From the NCBI GenBank assembly GCA_902781515.1, contig CACZJU010000013.1, positions 1-64,000 of the forward strand: DNA of 64,000 nucleotides, written 5' to 3'. Origin of the DNA: an uncultured Bacteroidales bacterium. Its GTDB lineage: Bacteria > Bacteroidota > Bacteroidia > Bacteroidales > Bacteroidaceae. Positions within the stretch are counted from its first letter, which is position 1. Each line of letters begins with the position of its first letter. This document shows positions 56,769 to 63,795 of this stretch, piece by piece. A program made the position numbers and the translations under genes. The notes beneath the pieces were generated by a model. The model did no database searches. It saw only the letters and a list, made by a program, of their open reading frames with translations, and was not told the DNA's origin.

Positions 56769-57698
56769 TCATTTCTTCATTTTTCTCAGTATGTCAATGT
56801 TGTACGCAACGCCAAGACGGGCCTGCTGGTAGGGATAGTCGCGCACTCCATACTGGTAGGCAGCCACAATCTCCCATGCCTTTATCTTATACGATAGGTT
56901 CGTCTTCAGCGTCATAGGACAGTCGTGAGCCGTAGGACCGCCGTTGCCGGCATTGTGTTCCCAACCGTTGTAGCCGCTGAAGGTTTGGGACAGACTGAAA
57001 TAGCGGTTCTCCCACTTCAACATCACGCCGTATTGTATGGCATCGTCCTGTCGTCCGTTGTCGGTCTGCCAACAGAGGAAACCTGTGGAGGCTGCCACGC
57101 GCAGACGATGTTGCCACTTGCTCTTGCCCAGTGCAAAGGACTTTGCCACCGAAGTATCGAAGAAATATCCCGGACAATCGTAGTAGCGGGCAATGTAGAA
57201 ACCGCCGCCCGAGGCTGTCTTCAATGCTGCACGCAGGGTAATGTCGGGACGATACTTCTTCTCTGTCAATATCTGTGCGTCTATGCTCACATACACATCG
57301 CCACCCAGACTACCCTTACGGGCTTCCTGCTGATTGGCGGCCTGTATTCGACAGGTTGCGATGTTCTCGTCGGAGTTCTTGTACCACTCCACCACAGGCA
57401 TCCACAGCGTGAAGTTTGCACGTCGTGTCCACAATGGCACATTCACCTTCAGCGCCACATCCTCGGTATGGTCGCCACGGTTGCCGTGAAAGTAGTCACC
57501 TGTCAGCTCTATGCGCAAGTCGCCACTTACCCTTCCGTCAAGAATATCGGGCACGGGGAAGGCGTTTGGACCGAAGTAATAAGGGGAAATAAGCGTGACA
57601 TCGCGCAGTACAGGCTTGTCGAGCGCCGTCTGCGCCACCAAGCCCATAGCCATTGCCAAGCCACACACTAACATTGCTATCCGTCTCATCTTCCTCAT
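56769..57698 (-). CDS. Putative outer-membrane barrel protein (309 aa)
   Basis: From the ATG at 57698 (MRKMRRIAML) or at 57689 (MRRIAML) the protein has a signal peptide ending GLVAQ. About twelve amphipathic strands follow, with a Tyr-rich end (VAYNIDILRKMKK). I do not recognise a named family. The promoter TTTG-N20-TATCTTCG at 57707-57738 supports these starts over the longer upstream frame. The next gene starts 20 nt downstream, so it is likely the first gene of a unit with the 808-residue barrel and the PAP2 protein. Confidence 0.65.
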   Translation of the reverse strand: MRKMRRIAMLVCGLAMAMGLVAQTALDKPVLRDVTLISPYYFGPNAFPVPDILDGRVSGDLRIELTGDYFHGNRGDHTEDVALKVNVPLWTRRANFTLWMPVVEWYKNSDENIATCRIQAANQQEARKGSLGGDVYVSIDAQILTEKKYRPDITLRAALKTASGGGFYIARYYDCPGYFFDTSVAKSFALGKSKWQHRLRVAASTGFLCWQTDNGRQDDAIQYGVMLKWENRYFSLSQTFSGYNGWEHNAGNGGPTAHDCPMTLKTNLSYKIKAWEIVAAYQYGVRDYPYQQARLGVAYNIDILRKMKK

Positions 57699-57706
57699 TT
57701 TGACCG

Positions 57707-57738
57707 CGAAGATACATAAAATAATAATGGTACACAAA
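57707..57738 (-). promoter_or_regulatory. Promoter of the 56769 gene
   Basis: TTTG (57738-57735), a 20-nt spacer and TATCTTCG (57714-57707) on the minus strand match the consensus with one change. Confidence 0.6.
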
Positions 57739-57766
57739 CTTGCGGCCCACAAACTTCCTTATCACG

Positions 57767-57890
57767 CACTAATAGTCTTCCGCCGAAGCATTAGTAATCT
57801 TCCGACGAGTGCATTAGTAATCTTCCGTGCCATACATTAGTAATGCGTCGAGCGATGCATTAGTAGTGCGTTATGCAAGACACTAATAGT
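57767..57890. repeat. Six-copy tandem repeat of 23-nt period, CATTAGTAAT core
   Basis: Cores begin at 57767, 57789, 57812, 57835, 57858 and 57881, with spacings 22, 23, 23, 23 and 23. Each is CATTAGTAAT or a close variant (CACTAATAGT at both ends), followed by about 13 less conserved bases, often CTTCCG. The same core and period occur at 26687-26743. Confidence 0.88.
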
Positions 57891-57903
57891 ATAATTCCAA
57901 ACT

Positions 57904-57943
57904 CACTATAGTGAAATGGGAAAAACACTATATTGAAATGGGA
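57904..57943. repeat. Direct repeat CACTATA(G/T)TGAAATGGGA
   Basis: Two copies of an 18-nt sequence (57904-57921 and 57926-57943) are 22 nt apart and differ at one base. They lie between the 23-nt array and the small peptide gene. Confidence 0.75.
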
Positions 57944-57965
57944 GGGGCAATATTAATGCACGAAA

Positions 57966-57992
57966 CAGCCCGACAGGGATACTGCCGGGCTG
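57966..57992 (-). terminator. Hairpin downstream of the 54-residue peptide gene
   Basis: CAGCCCG-A-CAG pairs with CTG-C-CGGGCTG (57966-57976 with 57982-57992), one mismatch. On the minus strand it is followed by TTTCG. It is a probable terminator of the T9SS-cargo/peptide unit. Confidence 0.6.
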
Positions 57993-58018
57993 CCACTATA
58001 TCGAGCGCTTAACGCTTC

Positions 58019-58183
58019 TTAATAATCTTCTTCGTCATCCCAATCAAACGCCGATTGACGAACACCGAATTCGTCTGAACTTGTAATAGATTGGTTTTTA
58101 TCTAATACAGCCGAAAGAGCCATCATTTCTGTTGTGGCAACATTAACGACCTTAGCTTGAGGAATAATATATATCTTTTTCAT
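58019..58183 (-). CDS. Small acidic peptide, MKKxYIxP type (54 aa)
   Basis: The peptide begins MKKIYIIPQAKVVNVATTE, has a hydrophobic MMALSAVL and an acidic aromatic end (AFDWDDEEDY). It shares start pattern, size and acidic end with the peptide at 21764-21934. It lies 13 nt downstream of a T9SS cargo gene on the same strand, the same arrangement. It has no typical signal peptide and no Gly-Gly leader. I know no function; it could be a precursor, a chaperone-like partner or a regulator. Confidence 0.65.
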   Translation of the reverse strand: MKKIYIIPQAKVVNVATTEMMALSAVLDKNQSITSSDEFGVRQSAFDWDDEEDY

Positions 58184-58196
58184 AGTCCTGCCCTCC

Positions 58197-60146
58197 TTAC
58201 TTTACAACCATTTTCTTACCATTCACAATGTACAGACCACGAACGGGCTTCTCCACACGCTGACCAGCGAGGTTATAAATAGCCTCTTTTTCAATTTTCA
58301 ATTTTCCATTTTCAATTGAATTTATTCCAGTTTCCTCATCATCACCAAAAGAGAAAACAAGCTGACGTATATCAGCAGGGAGTTCCACCTCTAAGTATGC
58401 CTTGTTGCTTGGTATTGTCACTTGGGTCGGGTCAAATGCTGCGAATGTGAGTGGGTCACTATTCTTCACCATACCGAAATAGGTATAGCCAGATTCTGGA
58501 GTAAACGTACCACCATCGGTATTTACCCGAAGTAAGTTACCTTCGAGATCTGAACCACTTTCGTCAGAGACTGGAATGTAATAAGTTGAGCCTGCTGTAC
58601 CAGCTAGTAACAGACCAGTATTGGCAGGAACAACCTGAGAAGCGGCTTCTGTAAATCTTACCATATCATTATCATTCACCTTGTGAACCAACGTTGCCTT
58701 GTATGCCGTCAAGCCATCAGGCAAATCACCCAAATCCAAATTCCAAGGACTTGCAAACGTCGCAAATCCATTTTCATCAATTTGCACCGGAGCGTTCTTT
58801 ACCGTTGTCGATGTGATGGTCATTTTCGGCAGATTAGTAACATAACTTCCACTATTTGCACCATCATTATGATAGCGACATGTATTTCCACCTGAACTTA
58901 ATGCATACCAAGACAAATAAGATCCTGTACCTGCGGTCGTTTGTTTTATACCTATCTGTAGATTTCCACCATTATAGTTATATGGCGTATCGAATTCTAT
59001 CTCCATCTCACCACCACTTACAGAAATAGCGGCACTGTTGAAAACCTTTACCCCCCAGTTAGAAGTAAGAGAAGTACTATAGGTAGTATTGCTAACTTCA
59101 TTCAAGTATACCTCAAACGTTGCCTTTCCAAAGGTCTTGCTTGATGTTGAAGAATAGAATGTGAGTTTTGTTATCTGTCGACCAGAAACCGCACTGAGGC
59201 TTGAAGAAGGTATGATAAACTGAGATCTGAGCAACTGAGACGCCGAACTACCATAGAAAGGCACATAAGCATTTGTGCTTGTTGTCATGTTAATATCAGT
59301 TTCAAATTCAGCACGTGGTACAAAACTAATCATATCTGTCCATTCGCTATAATGACCACCACCATAGTCTGCACGGATAGCAGCATAATAGGTAGTACCT
59401 TCGTCTAAACCTGATAAAGTATAAGGATTAGCTGTAATATTAAGAGTCGTTCCGTCAGTTCCAGGGGTAAAACTTGAGCTAGTTGAATAAGCAAATTGCC
59501 AAGCAGTCTCACTGTTACCTGCAGACCAACTAAAAGTGGCAGAGTTCTCGGTATAAGAACTAATTGAAAAATTTGTAGGGGTCTTGTAAGGGTTTATGGC
59601 TGAGACGTAAATATCATCAATATACAGGTGGCACGAAGCCGCAGTTGCCGTATATTTAATGGCTATATGTTTCGTTCCTGTTTCGAATGAATAACTGCAT
59701 AATGTATAACCGCCTTTATAGGATATTTCTTCTTCCCAATCAAAATCAGAGATTGATGGATTTTCTTTTGTTGAATGACCAACATAAAAGGTTGTGGTAT
59801 AATTGCTTGATAAAGATCTATAATAAAAAGAAACATCTATACCCGTAGGCGAAGGGGTCAATTCTGGTGAAATAAGATATTGGGGAGTATAATCAGAACT
59901 TGCTGAAAAGCGAAAGCAATATGATCCTGTACGATATATTGAGCTTATAATACCCGTATAACCAGAATAAATATTTGATGTTGTCCAGCCTTCACCTGCA
60001 AGGTTGTTATTCTCAAAACCATAGCTATAAGGAAGTGTTTTCCCATCAGCGAATGCAGAAGTTGCCCCCCCCAGGATGAAGGTGAGGAGGAGGGTGAGCC
60101 GAGTGAGGAGGCTGCGACCCGAGTTAAAAAGTCTAAAGTGTTTCAT
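58197..60146 (-). CDS. Secreted choice-of-anchor/FN3 protein with T9SS tail (649 aa)
   Basis: The protein has a signal peptide (to about SAFA) and a MAM-like choice-of-anchor J domain (about 38-185, ending LYIDDIYVSAI). A fibronectin type III domain (about 190-275) and another beta domain follow, then a T9SS sorting tail (EAIYNLAGQRVEKPVRGLYI). The linker before the tail (ENGKLKIEK) is encoded by 7-nt repeats. The signal-peptide region contains a run of eight G. It is probably a surface adhesin or glycan-binding protein. A consensus promoter lies about 90 nt upstream and a small peptide gene 13 nt downstream. Confidence 0.8.
   Translation of the reverse strand: MKHFRLFNSGRSLLTRLTLLLTFILGGATSAFADGKTLPYSYGFENNNLAGEGWTTSNIYSGYTGIISSIYRTGSYCFRFSASSDYTPQYLISPELTPSPTGIDVSFYYRSLSSNYTTTFYVGHSTKENPSISDFDWEEEISYKGGYTLCSYSFETGTKHIAIKYTATAASCHLYIDDIYVSAINPYKTPTNFSISSYTENSATFSWSAGNSETAWQFAYSTSSSFTPGTDGTTLNITANPYTLSGLDEGTTYYAAIRADYGGGHYSEWTDMISFVPRAEFETDINMTTSTNAYVPFYGSSASQLLRSQFIIPSSSLSAVSGRQITKLTFYSSTSSKTFGKATFEVYLNEVSNTTYSTSLTSNWGVKVFNSAAISVSGGEMEIEFDTPYNYNGGNLQIGIKQTTAGTGSYLSWYALSSGGNTCRYHNDGANSGSYVTNLPKMTITSTTVKNAPVQIDENGFATFASPWNLDLGDLPDGLTAYKATLVHKVNDNDMVRFTEAASQVVPANTGLLLAGTAGSTYYIPVSDESGSDLEGNLLRVNTDGGTFTPESGYTYFGMVKNSDPLTFAAFDPTQVTIPSNKAYLEVELPADIRQLVFSFGDDEETGINSIENGKLKIEKEAIYNLAGQRVEKPVRGLYIVNGKKMVVK
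60065..60072 (-). repeat. Homopolymer run of eight G in the signal-peptide coding region
   Basis: Eight consecutive C on the plus strand encode the Gly-Gly of FILGGATSA. A one-base slip would shift the frame near residue 28. Confidence 0.85.
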
Positions 60147-60237
60147 AATCTTTTTTACCTTTATATTTATTAGTCTTTATTCCCTAATTTACTCAAAAGT
60201 ACCTATATCTTAGCGTGTTACGCCTTCTTTCGCACTG

Positions 60238-60269
60238 CAAATTTACAACATATTTCTCTAACTGCCAAA
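60238..60269 (-). promoter_or_regulatory. Promoter of the 649-residue T9SS protein gene
   Basis: TTTG (60269-60266), a 20-nt spacer and TAAATTTG (60245-60238) on the minus strand give a full consensus match. Confidence 0.75.
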
Positions 60270-60276
60270 TTTTGTC

Positions 60277-61434
60277 TTATTCGAGGACTTTGGTGAGCTT
60301 GACGTTGACATAGGTGCCGAGGTCCTCACCAGCTTGAGTGAAGCGGATGTCGGGCATGGTGGCAGTCTTCAGGGAGAAACCGTCGGCAACGGCTGTTGCC
60401 TCTTCACCAATGGGGTCGATGAAGGTTACAGTCTTCTTTGTGAAGTTGAACGAAGGCATCAGTATGTCTCCCTTCTTGGTAAGAGTGAGAGAAGCATCGT
60501 AGGAGCAGTCGCCAGCAAAGATGAAGTTCTGATATTCGGCATCCTGATGGAGCACGATGAAGACATAACCCTGACTGACTCCGTCGAGTGTCTGTCCGTT
60601 GGAGATGCGGAGAGAACCGTCGCTGCCCATAGCCACAGGAATGGGATAGGTGGGATTGAGGCCCTTGAGGTAGATGTAGCTCTTGGTGTTCTCTGCCTCT
60701 ATCTCTATGCGCTGTTTCTCGGTTCGAGTAACGGTCTTGAGACCATCAGAGATGGTGTGAGTATAGGTGATATCGTACTGACCAGCTACAGAACGCTTGC
60801 CGAACTGACGGAACTTTATGGTCTTGCTGCCCTGACTGCTCTTGATGGTGACATTACCCTCACGAGCACCACCAGTATCGTTGGTGTGCAGATGAAGTTG
60901 ATAACCGTCCTCCACTTCCTCGCCGTCCATCCAATCAGGCTTGGTTACGGTGTAATCAAAGTCGAGAGTGGCAGGAATGACGATGGTGGTATCTTCGTCG
61001 GAAGCCGAATAGCTGGTAGCTCCACGCACCATCCACACTGCCCCACTCTGAATAAGGGACAGACGTACGCTGTCGCGACTGGAACGAAGAGTTACGATTG
61101 CGTTACGACCATCGAGCTGGGTATTGCGCTCAACGACAACCTTCACTTTGTTGCTATCAACAGAGACTGTGCACCAGTCCTTATTCGTCGAAGCTGTTAT
61201 CTCCTCGGGACAACTAACCTCAACCATACTACTGTCGGCCTTGGGACCGAACACCAAATCGGCACTAACGACTTTCAGATAGCCATTACCTTGACTGACG
61301 AAACCCACTACGGGATCATCGTCACCACAGGAAGCAAATAGAATTAAGAATGAAGAGTTAAGAATTAAGAATAGCAATACTCTCCACGCACTCACGCGCC
61401 TTCCTATATATATATTATTGTATCTCATTTTCAT
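60277..61434 (-). CDS. BACON-domain lipoprotein, SusD-operon associated
   Basis: The 385-residue protein has a lipobox (LFASC) and BACON-type repeats (about 55-130, LKVVSADLVFGPKADSSM; and about 135-215), domains thought to bind glycans or mucin. A C-terminal beta region follows. It is the last gene of the run from susD. Its first 30 residues (NNIYIGRRV...WRVLLFLILNSSFLIL) are nearly identical to those of the gene at 62839, at DNA level too, and include a 7-nt repeat. Confidence 0.8.
   Translation of the reverse strand: MKMRYNNIYIGRRVSAWRVLLFLILNSSFLILFASCGDDDPVVGFVSQGNGYLKVVSADLVFGPKADSSMVEVSCPEEITASTNKDWCTVSVDSNKVKVVVERNTQLDGRNAIVTLRSSRDSVRLSLIQSGAVWMVRGATSYSASDEDTTIVIPATLDFDYTVTKPDWMDGEEVEDGYQLHLHTNDTGGAREGNVTIKSSQGSKTIKFRQFGKRSVAGQYDITYTHTISDGLKTVTRTEKQRIEIEAENTKSYIYLKGLNPTYPIPVAMGSDGSLRISNGQTLDGVSQGYVFIVLHQDAEYQNFIFAGDCSYDASLTLTKKGDILMPSFNFTKKTVTFIDPIGEEATAVADGFSLKTATMPDIRFTQAGEDLGTYVNVKLTKVLE
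61341..61375 (-). repeat. 7-nt repeat in the BACON lipoprotein signal region
   Basis: AGAATTA/AGAATGA/AGAGTTA units encode LILNSSFLI on the minus strand. The unit that would create a TAA stop in this frame is changed to read TCA. Confidence 0.8.
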
Positions 61435-61468
61435 TTCCTTTAGCCTTTTGCCATTTGCCTTTAGCCTT

Positions 61469-62803
61469 TTACAACTTTAGCGCGAACCACTTCTCGGCGT
61501 CGGCAACACTTACTGCCTTCACGTATTGCGGATTTTGTATATTGTCGAACTGCATCTGGAACGGAGTATTGTTACGGATGAAGTCGAGCATGGGAGTGAA
61601 CTGTGGATAGTTGTTGGTGTAGAGACCGCCGTCGAGAATGCGGATGTCTATTACCATATTATCCTCATCTGCCACCATCATGTCCAGTCCGTAACGAAGC
61701 TCGTACCACACACCCACCATAGATGTACTGGTGCTCCAACCGATAACCATGCGCTGAGCATCGTCCTCGATGTTCTGTTTGTTCATACCGATGTAAATAT
61801 CATCGACATTCTCGTTGTTCTCCTTCGTGGTACGCTGAATGGCGGTCTTAACGATTTCGCGCAACTCGTCGCACATATCGTACTTAGCATCGGTGGTGCC
61901 ATAGATGAAGTGCCACTGAGTGACTGTGCCGCAGAACTGCTCGAGAGGTGTGGGCAGAGGCAACTGCATACGACCGTCGGGAGAAGTAAGGTCGTGGGAT
62001 GTGGTGTCGAAAGTCAACTCCGATTCCGTAACTCCTGCAATAGTGATGGGCTGATAGAAACGGATGCCCGTGGGAGTGTAGATGTAAGGAATGTCCTTGT
62101 CTGCACCATCTTCGGTATATTGGAAGTGACTGCTCATGACCGTGACATTCACCGACTTTCCATCTACTACAGCACGCTTGCGAGGAATGCTGCTCAGAGT
62201 GGTTCGCATCTGAATGACATCGTTGATGTAGGTGCTGGCACTCTCCTGAAGAGGATAGAGACGAAGCAGGTTGCCATACTTGCGACCGCGAAGCACAATC
62301 TCGTCGTCAGAAGCCGAAACAAACATGAACTCATAGTCGGTGGCAAGACCTTCGGAATTGGTACCGGAGGGTTGCGACCAATAGTGCATGAGTGGATTGT
62401 AGGTGTCGAAGGTGAGCATAACACCCTGACCTGCAATAACATGATATTCGGACTTTACCACCTGACCGGCAGCATACTTCTTCTTGTCGCCCTTGGCATT
62501 ATCGATGAGCATCTCAGAGGACAGCTCCACCTCATCGCCAACGAAGCGTGCCGTATAGGCAATGCCTCCCAACACCAAGTCGCTGGGATAGAAGTCCATA
62601 GCCCATCCATCGCTCTTCGACGTAAGAAGGGCCCTATACTTTTCGATGGCTTGCTGCTGACGTTCGGCAGGCGATGCCCCGAACACATTGTCCTCGTGGG
62701 GCGAGCATGCCATAAAAATGAAAAGTGAAAAGTGAAAAGTGAAAAACAGCAATACTCTCCACGCCTTCACACTCTTTCCTATATATATATTATCCTTTCT
62801 CAT
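61469..62803 (-). CDS. DUF4302 lipoprotein, SusD-operon associated
   Basis: The 444-residue protein begins MRKDNIYIGKSVKAWRVLLF, then a repeat-encoded hydrophobic stretch and a lipobox (FMAC). The mature start matches the DUF4302 pattern FGASPAERQQQAIEKYRALL with GWAMDFYP. These proteins occur downstream of SusC/SusD pairs in Bacteroidales; their job is not established, and glycan or peptide binding at the surface is plausible. It lies between the metallohydrolase and BACON lipoprotein genes. Confidence 0.8.
   Translation of the reverse strand: MRKDNIYIGKSVKAWRVLLFFTFHFSLFIFMACSPHEDNVFGASPAERQQQAIEKYRALLTSKSDGWAMDFYPSDLVLGGIAYTARFVGDEVELSSEMLIDNAKGDKKKYAAGQVVKSEYHVIAGQGVMLTFDTYNPLMHYWSQPSGTNSEGLATDYEFMFVSASDDEIVLRGRKYGNLLRLYPLQESASTYINDVIQMRTTLSSIPRKRAVVDGKSVNVTVMSSHFQYTEDGADKDIPYIYTPTGIRFYQPITIAGVTESELTFDTTSHDLTSPDGRMQLPLPTPLEQFCGTVTQWHFIYGTTDAKYDMCDELREIVKTAIQRTTKENNENVDDIYIGMNKQNIEDDAQRMVIGWSTSTSMVGVWYELRYGLDMMVADEDNMVIDIRILDGGLYTNNYPQFTPMLDFIRNNTPFQMQFDNIQNPQYVKAVSVADAEKWFALKL
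62713..62746 (-). repeat. 7-nt repeat (GTGAAAA) in the DUF4302 lipoprotein signal region
   Basis: ATGAAAA/GTGAAAA units encode FFTFHFSLFIF on the minus strand. Confidence 0.8.
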
Positions 62804-62838
62804 TTTCTCATTCTCTCATTATCTCATTTTCCGATAGC

Positions 62839-63759
62839 CTAATTCACGCTGTCAATATCAATCTTGCCTGCTACAACATCGTTGATGCGACGTTGCAGTA
62901 CATCGCGCATTTCGTCGATATCGATGTCCCAAGCCGTTTGCATATACTTACGGATGATGTTTAACTTGCGAGTGATGATGGCCTCGCCCTCTTCGCCTGC
63001 CAGCTTCATCTTCGAAGTCCACTGGGCTTGAGTGTAGATGAGGTAGTAGGACAGAGTTTCGGCAAAGTCCTCGTTGTACTCACTCATGGCATAGGCCGTG
63101 ATGAAACCAGCAGCCAACGCATCGGATTCGTACTTATTTGACCAGTCACCTGTGATGTAGCTGCCATCCGATATGGTGCGGAACTCCGTATCGTACTCCT
63201 TGTTCTGCGTGAGGATGTGCGTGAACTCGTGGTGCATAATCTGGAAATAGGTGTTGAGGGTGCTGCGGTCGTTCTTGAAGAAGTTGACGGCATAGAGCGT
63301 AACCTTCATACCATTCTCGGCAGTACCCATGACAACGGTACCCTTCTTGTTGTGGGCATTTGAACCAACCAACTGGATTATCTTAGGCACATACTTACGA
63401 GTGAACTTGATGCCTGCCACCTCGTCGTAGGCCTGCAGCCAACAGTAGAGCACAGTGTGAGCCACCTTGATGGAGTTCTCCGTTGTAGCCGGCACAAGTG
63501 AATACTGATAGTCGGTTTCCTTGTCCTCAAGACAATACTTCAAGTCTATGTTATAAGGCATAACATAGTTCTCGTAGAGCCAGTTGTCGAATGGCTTGCT
63601 TGATGAAGGGTTGTCCTGGAAGATGCTGGTCTTGCTCAGCTCCTCTTCGGAGCAGGACGTATATAAAATTAAGAATGAAGAGTTAAGAATTAAGAATAGC
63701 AACACTCTCCACGCTTTCACTCGCCTTCCAATATATATATTATTGTATCTCATTTTCAT
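62839..63759 (-). CDS. Substrate import-associated zinc metallohydrolase lipoprotein
   Basis: The 306-residue protein has a lipobox (YTSC, about Cys36) and the zinc motif HEFTH (His177-His181) within FQIMHHEFTHILTQ. A downstream region typical of these SusD-linked lipoproteins (ALAAGFITAYAMSEYNEDFAE) supplies a likely third ligand. It probably acts on an imported peptide or glycan substrate at the outer membrane. It starts 34 nt after the susD stop, the gap being a 7-nt repeat array (CTTTTGC type). Confidence 0.87.
   Translation of the reverse strand: MKMRYNNIYIGRRVKAWRVLLFLILNSSFLILYTSCSEEELSKTSIFQDNPSSSKPFDNWLYENYVMPYNIDLKYCLEDKETDYQYSLVPATTENSIKVAHTVLYCWLQAYDEVAGIKFTRKYVPKIIQLVGSNAHNKKGTVVMGTAENGMKVTLYAVNFFKNDRSTLNTYFQIMHHEFTHILTQNKEYDTEFRTISDGSYITGDWSNKYESDALAAGFITAYAMSEYNEDFAETLSYYLIYTQAQWTSKMKLAGEEGEAIITRKLNIIRKYMQTAWDIDIDEMRDVLQRRINDVVAGKIDIDSVN
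63665..63700 (-). repeat. 7-nt repeat in the metallohydrolase lipoprotein signal region
   Basis: The sequence is nearly the same as 61341-61375 and encodes LILNSSFLI. Confidence 0.8.
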
Positions 63760-63765
63760 TTCCTT

Positions 63766-63795
63766 TTGCCTTTAGCCTTTTGCCCTTTGCCTATT
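63766..63795. repeat. 7-nt repeat array between susD and the metallohydrolase gene
   Basis: CCTTTTG/CCTTTAG units with a 7-nt period fill the gap and reach the susD stop. The same unit type fills 61438-61468 between the DUF4302 and BACON genes. Confidence 0.75.

Noticed and set aside
57699-57752. Longer N-terminus for the 309-residue barrel gene
   Set aside because: The extension has no ATG and overlaps the predicted promoter; the signal peptide begins at the downstream Met.
57767-57890. CRISPR array
   Set aside because: The conserved part is only about 10 nt and the variable part about 13 nt, far below repeat and spacer sizes, and no cas genes are present.
61526-62728. Long plus-strand frame opposite the DUF4302 lipoprotein
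   Set aside because: The minus strand has a lipobox and family motif in a consistent operon. The plus frame is a shadow.
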